From the NCBI RefSeq assembly GCF_005768555.2, contig NZ_VCHX02000156.1, forward strand, positions 1 through 34,768: DNA of 34,768 bases, given 5' to 3'. This stretch comes from Streptomyces sporangiiformans. Lineage in GTDB: Bacteria; Actinomycetota; Actinomycetes; Streptomycetales; Streptomycetaceae. The notes under the pieces are model-generated. The model did no database searches and was not told the origin of the DNA. It saw only the letters and a list, made by a program, of their open reading frames with translations. Shown here one piece after another: positions 23,928 to 31,053 of the stretch (positions are counted from its first letter, which is position 1; each line of letters opens with the position of its first letter). The translations under genes were made by a program, and so were the position numbers.

Positions 23928-25931
23928 ATGTCCCCAACAGACGAGCAAGCGCGCCCGGCAGCGATGGAACCGCAGACGACGTGGGTGAACCGGCGTGACC
24001 GTCTCGCCTCCTTCTTCCACAAGGTCGGACGGGTCGAATCAGCACTGCGCGCGCATCTGGGCGATGCCCTCGACCCGGAGATCACCGACCGTCTCGACTC
24101 GACGTCGAAGGCCCTGCTGCACTCCTCGTTCCGCATCATGGTGTTCGGTGATTTCAGCAGCGGCAAAAGCACCCTCATCAACGCTCTGATAAAGCGGGAG
24201 CTGCTGCCCACGAAGGAGAATCCGACCACGGCGTTCACCACCGTGCTCACCCACGGAGAGAGGGAACAGGCCTTCCTCTTCCGGGACTTGGAGTATCCCC
24301 ACCGGATCAGGCCGGAGACCGTCGGCATCAACGAGTTCCGGGAGGCCGTGGAGCTTCAGTTCGACGCCGACGACATCCTGCGGGACAGCCCGTATGTCAT
24401 GGGAGAACTCCGTGCGCCGCTGCCGATGCTCGCGGACGGCGTGGAGCTCATCGACTCGGCCGGTACGAACGAGAACCCCGCCCGCGAACGGGTGACCCTC
24501 CACTTCCTCCCGCAGGCCGACGCCGTCATCTTCGTCACCCTCGCACGGGGCAGCTTCAAGGACCGTGAGCAGTCCCACTACCTGACGCTGATGAAACGGA
24601 TGGGGTTCGAGGACCTCTTCTTCGTCGTCAACCAGATGGACATCATCCGCAAGAACTCGGACCGCGACGACGTCAGGCGCCGCTGCCGCCAGATCGCGTC
24701 CGAGCACACGTCCAACGTCGACGAGCGGCTCTTCTTCGTCAGCGCGGCCGACTATCTGGATCGCCTGGGCGGCGCGGACCGCGTCGACGAGTCCGCGGAC
24801 GGCGTGGACGCCCTGCGCGAGGCGCTGCTCGCCTTCTGCCGCACGGAGCGGGCCCGCGTGAAACTGCTCAAGCCGGCCGACTTCCTGCGCCGCGAGATCG
24901 TTCTGCTGCGCGACAGCATCAGCGAACGGCGCGCGCTGCTCGCACGGGATGTGGACCAGCTCGCCAAGGACCTGAACGCCCAGCGCGGCCTCGAGCAGAC
25001 CCTTCTGCAATCGCGTGACCAGATCCGTCAGGTTGTCGAGCAATGGTGTGCCGACACCTCGGAAGGCATCCGACGCGCGATGGAAGGCCACCTCACGAGG
25101 GTCGCGGAGGACATCCCGTCCTGGGGTCGGGACATGCGTGAGCCCCTCAAGGTACGGCTCGCCTCGTTCAAGGCGTCCCGGCGCTGGGAGGACGCCATCG
25201 ACACGATCAAGGGACGTCTTGAGATCACCCTGCAGAAGTCGATCCTGGACTTCGCGTCGACCGATCTCGCCGCGTATCTCGACGCTCGCCAGCAACAGCT
25301 GATCGACCTCCTCATGCCGATGCTGCGGACATACTCCGACGACCTCGGACACCTGCAGCAGACGCTCGCACGCACCAGTACGGAGATTCCCGACGAGGAA
25401 CTGCGCCGCTGGCTGCGTTCGATGAGCGCGCACGTCCCGGACCGGGTACTGGCGCGGACCTCACCCCTGCTGTCGTGGTCGAACTTCGGCCAGGCCACCG
25501 TCCAGACCGGAGTGGGCGGCGCGGCGATCGCGGGTCTCGCGGCAAGCGGCCTGCTCGGCTGGGTCCTGGTGCCCATCGGCCTCACCGCCGGAAGCATCGT
25601 GGCGACGGCGAAGGTCATCGCCCGCAGGCGGCTCCGGGACAACGCGGTCCAGATGTTCGCCGACGCCGTGGCGGAGGAGCGGGCCGAGATCGCGCAGGCG
25701 TACGCCGATCAGTACACGTCGCACATCCAGGACCTCCCCGACGTCATCGACCATCAACTGGAGTCACGGCTCACTACCCTGCTCACCGGAGCGCGCAACA
25801 TAGTGGAACTGCAGGGGGACCAGACGGCGGTCGAGGAGCAACGCAGGATCCTCGACGCCCTGGACAAAGATCTCACCCAGGTGGACATGGAACTCATCGA
25901 GCTGATAACGCCTCTGCACCCGGAACGCTGA
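23928..25931 (+). CDS. Dynamin-like GTPase with membrane segment, second of a pair
   Basis: A 667-residue bacterial dynamin-like protein. The GTPase domain begins after a 55-residue helical leader: P-loop GDFSSGKS (74-81), switch-I Thr in NPTTAFTT, G3 DSAG (176-179), G4 NQMD (235-238). Long helical regions follow (about 300-520). A strongly hydrophobic stretch at about 529-563 is likely the membrane-inserting paddle, and the protein ends in another helical region. ATG has GGAGA at 4-5 nt. It uses the rare codon ATA at least three times. With the paddle-less partner upstream it forms a tandem pair like other two-gene bacterial dynamins, implicated elsewhere in membrane repair, septation or phage tolerance. 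No sensor or effector domain is fused here. Confidence 0.87.
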   Translation: MSPTDEQARPAAMEPQTTWVNRRDRLASFFHKVGRVESALRAHLGDALDPEITDRLDSTSKALLHSSFRIMVFGDFSSGKSTLINALIKRELLPTKENPTTAFTTVLTHGEREQAFLFRDLEYPHRIRPETVGINEFREAVELQFDADDILRDSPYVMGELRAPLPMLADGVELIDSAGTNENPARERVTLHFLPQADAVIFVTLARGSFKDREQSHYLTLMKRMGFEDLFFVVNQMDIIRKNSDRDDVRRRCRQIASEHTSNVDERLFFVSAADYLDRLGGADRVDESADGVDALREALLAFCRTERARVKLLKPADFLRREIVLLRDSISERRALLARDVDQLAKDLNAQRGLEQTLLQSRDQIRQVVEQWCADTSEGIRRAMEGHLTRVAEDIPSWGRDMREPLKVRLASFKASRRWEDAIDTIKGRLEITLQKSILDFASTDLAAYLDARQQQLIDLLMPMLRTYSDDLGHLQQTLARTSTEIPDEELRRWLRSMSAHVPDRVLARTSPLLSWSNFGQATVQTGVGGAAIAGLAASGLLGWVLVPIGLTAGSIVATAKVIARRRLRDNAVQMFADAVAEERAEIAQAYADQYTSHIQDLPDVIDHQLESRLTTLLTGARNIVELQGDQTAVEEQRRILDALDKDLTQVDMELIELITPLHPER

Positions 25932-25976
25932 ATCCGGAACGCTGAATCCGGAACGCCGAATTCCGGAGCGCTGAAC
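25920..25976. repeat. 14-nt tandem repeat at the end of the second GTPase gene
   Basis: CCGGAACGCTGAAT is present at 25920-25933 and 25934-25947, then with one change at 25948-25961, then as CCGGAGCGCTGAAC after one extra T (25963-25976). The first unit contains the stop codon of the GTPase gene, so later units are copies of its coding end. CCGGAA/TTCCGG (25948-25953 and 25961-25966) can also pair as a small hairpin. Confidence 0.8.
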
Positions 25977-25984
25977 CACTCGTG

Positions 25985-27589
25985 TCAGGCGGGCCTCGCG
26001 CCCGCCTTCCACCGCTGGTCGTCGCGCCCCTGTGCCGGGGACAGGGCGAGATGGTCGCCGAACGGGGTGACCGCGTGGTCCGGGGCGATGGCGGGGCGGA
26101 GCGCGCCGCTGCCGTCCACGGTGAACCGGAGGTTCCTGCCGTTGTGGCCGTCGACCGACCGGCACTCCCAGATGCCGACGCCTCGGTCCGTGGCACCGCG
26201 GCTGTCCAGGCAGTAGTCAGGGTCGGCGTACGACTGGAGGACGTCGCGCTCGGTGTCGACCCGCCACATCTGGGTTCGGGACGCCTCGCAGCGGGCCATC
26301 ACGACGTCGGTGCCGAGCCGGAAGTCGCCGTCGTGGATGTCCAGGCACAGTCCGGAGTCGGCGTTCACGACCTGGGCGTAGCGGCTGTTGGGCGGATGGG
26401 CCTGCGGGAGCTTCTCGGCCGGGGGCGACGGGCGTGGGCTCGCGGCGGGCTTCGAAGGCTTCGAAGTCGTCGTCGGCTTCGGCGACTTGGTGGTGCGGGT
26501 GGGGGACGGGGAAGGTGACGGGGACGATGTCGCCGAGACCGTCGCGGTCACCGTCACCGCGGGGGGCCGCGTCGGCGTGGGTAAGGAGTTGGCGGCGCGC
26601 CGCGGGTCCGCATCGCTCGACGACAGCAGGTACACCAGGAGTGGTGCCACCGCGACGCCCAGGGCGGCGGAGGCGAGGGCGAAGCGCCGTGAGGGCCACC
26701 AGGTCGCCGTGGTCGCCGTGGTCGCCGTGGCCGCCGCCGCGGCCACGGCGGTCCGGGATCTCCGTGAAGCGGGCCGTGGTGTGACGGCTCCGCCCGTGAC
26801 GTAGGCGGCGCCGCCCCAGATCAGCAGTCCGTCGGCCAGGGCGGTGCGCGGAGTGTCCCGCAGGGCGCACTGCTCCTCGTACGCGGTGGCGCAGGCGGAG
26901 CAGACCGCCATGTGGGCGTCCAGGTCCATCCCGTAGCGGGGATGTTCGGGGCGTACGGCCTCTTCGATCAGCCGGCGGAAGTCCTGGCACCGCGGATCGC
27001 CGGAACGGGTCAGCCGTACCCGCAGACAGGCCTGACGCAGCGTCTGGAACGCCGACTCCTTGCCGTACTCCACGTCTTGGGATGTGAACCCGAGGAAGAC
27101 GGCCGCCCCGGCGTCGGGTTCCTCGTCCACGACGCCGTACCAGACGATGCCCTGAACGCGGGTCGGGAGGCTGTGGAAAGCGGCGAGCATCGGCGGTACG
27201 GGGCTGTCGGCGTCCGTTTCGCGCAGGCGGGCGAGCAGGCCCGGGTCGAGTCGGTGGCCCCGGTCGTCCGTGGCCCATGCTGCGGCCACGCGCGTGACGA
27301 TCAGGAGGAGTTGGTGCCGCCAGGGGCCGCGCGGTTCGACGCCCCGCGCCGTCTCGCGGGCCGCGAGGGCGAACGCCTGGGCCGTGAGCCGATGTGCGGC
27401 GGGCTCGTCCACGGCGCACAGCCGCGCGTACGCCAGGACGGAGGGTCGGTGGCGCCGGCGTAGTTCGCGCAGTGCCGGGTACGCGGTGGAGGTGTCGGCG
27501 CGTATCAGGGTGGTGAGCCGTGCGTCGGGCGCCGTCGCGTGCGGCCCTGCTCCCGGGTCGTCCTCATCGCTCCACTCCGCCCGAGCCAT
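25985..27589 (-). CDS. Membrane protein: sigma-like N-terminus, zinc-finger-like motif, TM, ricin-type lectin domain
   Basis: A 534-residue multi-domain protein. Residues about 25-215 resemble sigma-70/ECF regions 2 and 4 (ADTSTAYPALRELRRRHRP, later helices with FQTLRQACLRVRL). A HxxxCxxC motif of the anti-sigma zinc-finger type follows near 225-235, then one membrane helix (about 303-323), a Ser/Pro/Thr linker (about 330-395) and a C-terminal beta-trefoil of the ricin lectin type (about 398-534; motifs GLCLDI, YCLDSRG, QMWR and QRW). The topology implies a cytosolic regulator-like part and an extracellular carbohydrate-binding part. ATG has AAGGAGG at 7 nt. It is convergent with the GTPase pair. 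I do not know a characterised relative; it may be a surface sensor. Confidence 0.8.
   Translation of the reverse strand: MARAEWSDEDDPGAGPHATAPDARLTTLIRADTSTAYPALRELRRRHRPSVLAYARLCAVDEPAAHRLTAQAFALAARETARGVEPRGPWRHQLLLIVTRVAAAWATDDRGHRLDPGLLARLRETDADSPVPPMLAAFHSLPTRVQGIVWYGVVDEEPDAGAAVFLGFTSQDVEYGKESAFQTLRQACLRVRLTRSGDPRCQDFRRLIEEAVRPEHPRYGMDLDAHMAVCSACATAYEEQCALRDTPRTALADGLLIWGGAAYVTGGAVTPRPASRRSRTAVAAAAATATTATTATWWPSRRFALASAALGVAVAPLLVYLLSSSDADPRRAANSLPTPTRPPAVTVTATVSATSSPSPSPSPTRTTKSPKPTTTSKPSKPAASPRPSPPAEKLPQAHPPNSRYAQVVNADSGLCLDIHDGDFRLGTDVVMARCEASRTQMWRVDTERDVLQSYADPDYCLDSRGATDRGVGIWECRSVDGHNGRNLRFTVDGSGALRPAIAPDHAVTPFGDHLALSPAQGRDDQRWKAGARPA
25987..26007. terminator. GC hairpin at convergent gene ends
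   Basis: AGGCGGGC / GCCCGCCT (25987-25994 and 26000-26007) with a 5-nt loop. It overlaps the last codons of the lectin gene and lies 56 nt after the GTPase stop on the plus strand, so it could end the GTPase transcript. Confidence 0.45.
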
Positions 27590-27774
27590 CCCCGCGCCTC
27601 CTTGCGCCCACGTTGAGGGGGTTGCCCATAGTGGTGGAAGGAGACCAGTGGGGGTAGGGGTTTCTCCCGGTAATCACCAGCAACACAAGCCGGGTTGACA
27701 CGGTGCACCCCACCGGGGGGCCAGGGGGGGCGCAGCCCTCTGTTTCGGGAAGCGGCGGGGTTGGGGAAAACAGA

Positions 27775-27823
27775 GATGGCGCTCGTCGAGTCCTGCTCGG
27801 CAGGACCTTGGACGAGCGCCATC
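27775..27823 (-). terminator. Two-tier intrinsic terminator of the sigma-factor gene
   Basis: A perfect 13-bp outer stem (GATGGCGCTCGTC at 27775-27787 with 27811-27823) encloses a perfect 7-bp stem GTCCTGC/GCAGGAC (27790-27796 and 27800-27806) with a TCG loop. On the minus strand it begins 28 nt after the sigma-factor stop and is followed by TCTGTTTTCC, a short T-run as in intrinsic terminators. Confidence 0.75.
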
Positions 27824-27851
27824 GACAATTCCCGGTACCAGAACTTCGGGA

Positions 27852-28748
27852 TCACTCTTCGACAGTCAGACCCTTGCGCAACCGCACCAGTGTTCGCGAC
27901 AACAGACGCGATACGTGCATCTGCGAGATCCCCAGCTCGTCACCTATCTCCGACTGGGTCATGTTGGCGACGAAGCGAAGGGACAGGATCTTCCGGTCAC
28001 GGGACGGGAGGTCCGCGATCAGGGGCTTCAACGACTCGACGTACTCGATGCCCTCAAGACCGTGGTCCTCGTAGCCGATGCGGTCGGCCAGGGCGCCCTC
28101 GGAGTCGTCCTCCTCGGGCTGGGCGTCCAGCGAGGAAGCCGTGTACGCGTTGGACGCGGCCATGCCTTCGACGACCTCGTCGTTCGAGAGACCCAGACGT
28201 TCCGCCAGCTCTCCCACTGTCGGAGCGCGGTCCAGCTGCTGCGCGAGTTCGTCGCCGGCCTTCGCCAGGTCGAGCCGGAGTTCCTGGAGTCTGCGCGGGA
28301 CGCGCACCGACCAACTGGTATCGCGGAAGAAGCGCTTGATCTCACCGACGATGGTCGGCATCGCGAAGGTCGGGAACTCCACGCCTCGGCTGAGCTCGAA
28401 GCGGTCGATCGCCTTGATCAGGCCGATGGTGCCGACCTGGATGATGTCCTCCATCGGCTCGCTGCGCGAGCGGAACCGAGAGGCGGCGAACTTCACCAGA
28501 GCGAGGTTCAGTTCGACGAGTGTGTTGCGTACGTAGGAGTACTCGTGCGTGCCTTCTTCCAGGGACTCCAGCCGCTCGAAGAGGGTTTTGGACAAGGCCC
28601 GTGCGTCCACCGGCCCCACCTCGTCGTACGGGGGGATCTCCGGAAGTCCGGCGAGCACGTCGAGTTCGTCCTCGATGAGGTGCGCGTGTTCTGGAGCGGG
28701 TGTCGACGTCGCTCGGGGGGTATGCGATGCGTCGAGCCGGGGTGACAT
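27852..28748 (-). CDS. sigI: SigF/SigB-family alternative sigma factor (SigI-like)
   Basis: A 298-residue group 3 sigma factor directing RNA polymerase to stress or development promoters. Region 2 is seen in EDIIQVGTIGLIKAIDRFE and region 3 in VPRRLQELRLDLAKAGDE. Region 4 has the helix-turn-helix MTQSEIGDELGISQMHVSRLL. About 50 acidic N-terminal residues precede region 2. ATG at 28748 has GGAGG at 5 nt, better than the ATGs 12 and 24 nt upstream. It is divergent from a STAS protein and an HATPase anti-sigma factor, so it is held by a partner switch. The symbol rests on family and recalled gene order (sigI with arsI/prsI in S. coelicolor), not on an alignment. Confidence 0.85.
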   Translation of the reverse strand: MSPRLDASHTPRATSTPAPEHAHLIEDELDVLAGLPEIPPYDEVGPVDARALSKTLFERLESLEEGTHEYSYVRNTLVELNLALVKFAASRFRSRSEPMEDIIQVGTIGLIKAIDRFELSRGVEFPTFAMPTIVGEIKRFFRDTSWSVRVPRRLQELRLDLAKAGDELAQQLDRAPTVGELAERLGLSNDEVVEGMAASNAYTASSLDAQPEEDDSEGALADRIGYEDHGLEGIEYVESLKPLIADLPSRDRKILSLRFVANMTQSEIGDELGISQMHVSRLLSRTLVRLRKGLTVEE

Positions 28749-28999
28749 GATGTCCTCCATCGTTCTCGGCATATGGCCGCCGATGCCAATACGTGCACTG
28801 CGGTGTGCGGCGCCTCCAAAGCCGGCCGTGTCGATTTGTGTCCCTACTAGCCCTACCCGCTTTCGCAAGGTCGCCGCAAGTGCGCTTAGCAGCGAAATGT
28901 CCGTTTCCGGGCGGTTGTTCAGGTGTCTGAGGTCGTAGAGAAGGCGTAGTGTTCAAGGGCGTCAAGCAACAGCCACGACGGTCGGAAGAGAGAGACGGC

Positions 29000-29368
29000 A
29001 TGGACCGCGGGACGGTCGGCAGCGCACAGTCGGGCCGGCTTCTGGTCGAGGTGCGGGAAGAGGGCATCAGTGCCGTCGTGATCCCGGTGGGTGAGTTGGA
29101 TCACCATACGGCCGATCTGTTGCGCGAACCGCTCGAGGGTTGCCTCGACCGCGGGTTCGCGCGCCTCGTCGTGGACTGTTCACGGCTGGAGTTCTGCGAC
29201 TCCACCGGCCTGAACGTTCTGCTCGGCGCCCGGCTGAAAGCCGAGGCCGCGGGTGGCGGAGTTCATCTGGCCGGGATGCTGCCGGTGGTCGCCAGGGTCT
29301 TCGAGATCACCGGGGCAGACGCGGTTTTCACCGTGCACGACACGCTCGAAGCGGCCCTGGCCGACTAG
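29000..29368 (+). CDS. arsI: Anti-anti-sigma factor (STAS domain)
   Basis: A 122-residue STAS protein of the SpoIIAA/RsbV type. When unphosphorylated it would bind the HATPase partner and free the sigma factor. The phosphoacceptor is Ser68 in CDSTGLNVL, with the usual LVVDCSRLEF strand before it. ATG at 29000 follows GAAGAGAGAG; a GTG 51 nt upstream would add 17 basic residues and is less likely. It is divergent from the sigma gene across 251 nt and followed at 238 nt by the anti-sigma gene. The symbol follows the S. coelicolor sigI/arsI/prsI set as I recall it. Confidence 0.82.
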   Translation: MDRGTVGSAQSGRLLVEVREEGISAVVIPVGELDHHTADLLREPLEGCLDRGFARLVVDCSRLEFCDSTGLNVLLGARLKAEAAGGGVHLAGMLPVVARVFEITGADAVFTVHDTLEAALAD

Positions 29369-29498
29369 GTGACCGAGGTCATCGTGCAGAGTTATGGCTC
29401 GGTTGTCTCTGCGTGACCGAGGCGTTACCAGCGTCACAGCGACCGTGCCGAATAAGTGGGTGTTCTGACGGTTCGCTCGGGCAGGAGACATCCTGAAT

Positions 29499-29594
29499 AT
29501 GTCAACAGACCGAACGGCAAGCGCGCGGCAGTCCCGGATCCCGAGTGTCCTGAGCTTTCTGAACGTCCTGAACCTTGAACTGGTGAATCGGTGA
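29499..29594 (+). CDS. Candidate small ORF upstream of the anti-sigma gene
   Basis: A 31-codon frame from ATG to TGA that ends 12 nt before the anti-sigma ATG. Its C-terminal half is hydrophobic with a repeating pattern (VLSFLNVLNLELV). AGGAG lies about 11 nt upstream, longer than ideal. The repeat arises from CTGAGC/CTGAAC words at a 9-nt period (29550, 29559, 29568). It could be a translated leader coupling into the next gene, or merely chance. Nothing beyond the frame, the position and the site supports it. Confidence 0.3.
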   Translation: MSTDRTASARQSRIPSVLSFLNVLNLELVNR

Positions 29595-29606
29595 GGTGAA
29601 GCGCTG

Positions 29607-30119
29607 ATGAGCACCACCCGGCCTTACTCGCCGGGCGACCGCGGCCCGGAGTCGGGCGCCGACGGGGCTTGCGGGGTGGCCCGAGACGGCGGGTCCGCGC
29701 ACGCTGCCGCCCGCCAGGCCCGTCGGCTGAGTCTCGTCGGCGCGAGCGGTGTCGTCCCACTCGCCCGCGACTTCGCCCGCGAGGCGCTGTACGCGTGGGG
29801 CTGGCTGCCCGCCGCGACCGCCGACCGGCGGGCCGCCGCCGAGGATGTACTGCTGGTCGTCTCCGAACTCGTCACCAACGCCTGCCTGCACGCCGAGGGC
29901 CCGGACGAGCTGTGGATCGCCTGCGACAACAAGGTCCTCCGCGTCGAGGTCTCCGACCGGGGCACCGGCCAGCCCGCCCCGCGCACCCCGCATCGCGCCG
30001 GCCGTCCCGGCGGTCACGGGATGTTCATCGTGCAGCGGTTGTGCCTGGACTGGGGGGTTTTCCGGGACCCCGGGGTCGCCGGCAAGACGGTGTGGGCGGA
30101 GCTCGGCGCGCCCGCATAG
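29607..30119 (+). CDS. prsI: Anti-sigma factor, HATPase_c (SpoIIAB/RsbW) type
   Basis: A 170-residue GHKL ATPase that would bind the sigma factor and phosphorylate the STAS protein. After a 30-residue disordered leader the Bergerat motifs are clear: N-box VSELVTNACLHA, G1 VSDRGTGQP and G2 GGHGMFIV. It starts at ATG with GAGGTGAAG upstream. It shares orientation with the STAS gene; a 31-codon frame lies in the gap. Many Streptomyces carry dozens of such ATPases; assignment to this sigma factor rests on adjacency. The symbol is from the recalled S. coelicolor set. Confidence 0.82.
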   Translation: MSTTRPYSPGDRGPESGADGACGVARDGGSAHAAARQARRLSLVGASGVVPLARDFAREALYAWGWLPAATADRRAAAEDVLLVVSELVTNACLHAEGPDELWIACDNKVLRVEVSDRGTGQPAPRTPHRAGRPGGHGMFIVQRLCLDWGVFRDPGVAGKTVWAELGAPA

Positions 30120-30272
30120 GCGGAAAGCAACCGTTCCTCATCGCGCGGCGCAGCCGCACAGGGACAGGGCGCCGCCGGTTTCAAACCTTCTTCGTGTGCG
30201 CTTTCTACGCGTCGGACCGATCAGGATCCGGCGCGTCCTTTGTCTTCCCTCTACAAGGCCCCGGGCGTACCT

Positions 30273-30297
30273 TGACGGCCGATCTGATGTGCCGTCA
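30273..30297. promoter_or_regulatory. Inverted repeat before the surface operon
   Basis: TGACGGC / GCCGTCA (30273-30279 and 30291-30297), 11 nt apart, ends 6 nt before the ribosome-binding site of the first surface gene. TTGACG (30272-30277) is also a possible -35. It may be an operator or an RNA hairpin near the start of translation. An 11-nt palindrome GGTTTCAAACC also lies at 30177-30187. Confidence 0.35.
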
Positions 30298-30311
30298 GGA
30301 ATGAGGGGACC

Positions 30312-31019
30312 GTGTCATACCGGACGTACCAGAAACGAACCGCCGCGCTCGCGTTCGCCGCGGCCCTGGCCGGCTCGGCGGTGCTGATGGCCGCCCCCGC
30401 AGCCCAGGCCGACGTCGTGGACGTCAAGTACAACTGCAAGACGCCGATCGGTGACAAGTCCGCCGTCTCGCCCATCGACATCAAGAGCGCCAAGAGCGGC
30501 AGCGGCTACAAGATCACCATGTCCTGGCAGAAGGGCGTCTCGTCCAGCCCGGTGGAGCTGGGCAAGGGTTCGATGAGCCCGAGCGCCACCATCAAGCTCG
30601 GCGGCGCCGAGAGCGGCACGCTCACGGTGAAGGGACCGGCCAACGACGCGGCCATCCCTGCCAACACCCCCATCAAAATCAGCGACCTGAGCGGCACGTA
30701 CACGCCGTCGAAGACCGGCAAGGTCACCTTCACGCCGGGCGTGCTCACCATCAAGGCGCTCGGTACGACGACCACCTGCACGCCCGGCAACAACCCGGGG
30801 CCCGCCCTGAGCCTCGACGTGACGGCCGCCGGCGGAGGCGGTTCATCGGGCTCCACCGAAAGCGGCACGCAGGGCGGCACGCCCGCCGGCGGTGAGGAGT
30901 TGCCGCAGACCGGCCCCGAGGACTCGGCGATCGCCCTCGGCACTCTCGGCGGCACGGTGCTGCTCGCGGGCGTGGCCGGGGTGTTGTGGCTGACCCGGAG
31001 GCATCAGGCGGCGCGCTGA
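30312..31019 (+). CDS. Secreted LPXTG-anchored surface protein
   Basis: A 235-residue cell-wall protein. It has a signal peptide with cleavage near residue 33 (APAAQA), then one all-beta domain (about 37-162) with paired cysteines, in YNCKTPIGD at its start and TTCTP at its end. A Gly/Ser linker leads to a sorting signal: LPQTG at 197-201, a hydrophobic helix and the RR tail. A sortase would cut after Thr and link it to peptidoglycan; no sortase gene lies in the window. The domain is homologous to both domains of the last gene of this operon (33251-34663). GTG with GAGGGGACC upstream is the start. The function is unknown; a surface adhesin or scaffold is the plain inference. Confidence 0.85.
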   Translation: MSYRTYQKRTAALAFAAALAGSAVLMAAPAAQADVVDVKYNCKTPIGDKSAVSPIDIKSAKSGSGYKITMSWQKGVSSSPVELGKGSMSPSATIKLGGAESGTLTVKGPANDAAIPANTPIKISDLSGTYTPSKTGKVTFTPGVLTIKALGTTTTCTPGNNPGPALSLDVTAAGGGGSSGSTESGTQGGTPAGGEELPQTGPEDSAIALGTLGGTVLLAGVAGVLWLTRRHQAAR

Positions 31020-31053
31020 CTCGCCCTTTCCGCACGCGCATCAGGAGCCGCCC

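Noticed and set aside
21936..25931. The GTPase pair as partners of the roadblock proteins
   Set aside because: Roadblock proteins pair with small Ras-like GTPases; these are large dynamin-like proteins 7 kb away on the other strand.
27695..28339. Plus-strand frames of 123-214 codons opposite the sigma gene
   Set aside because: They are antisense to the well-supported sigma factor and lack start signals.
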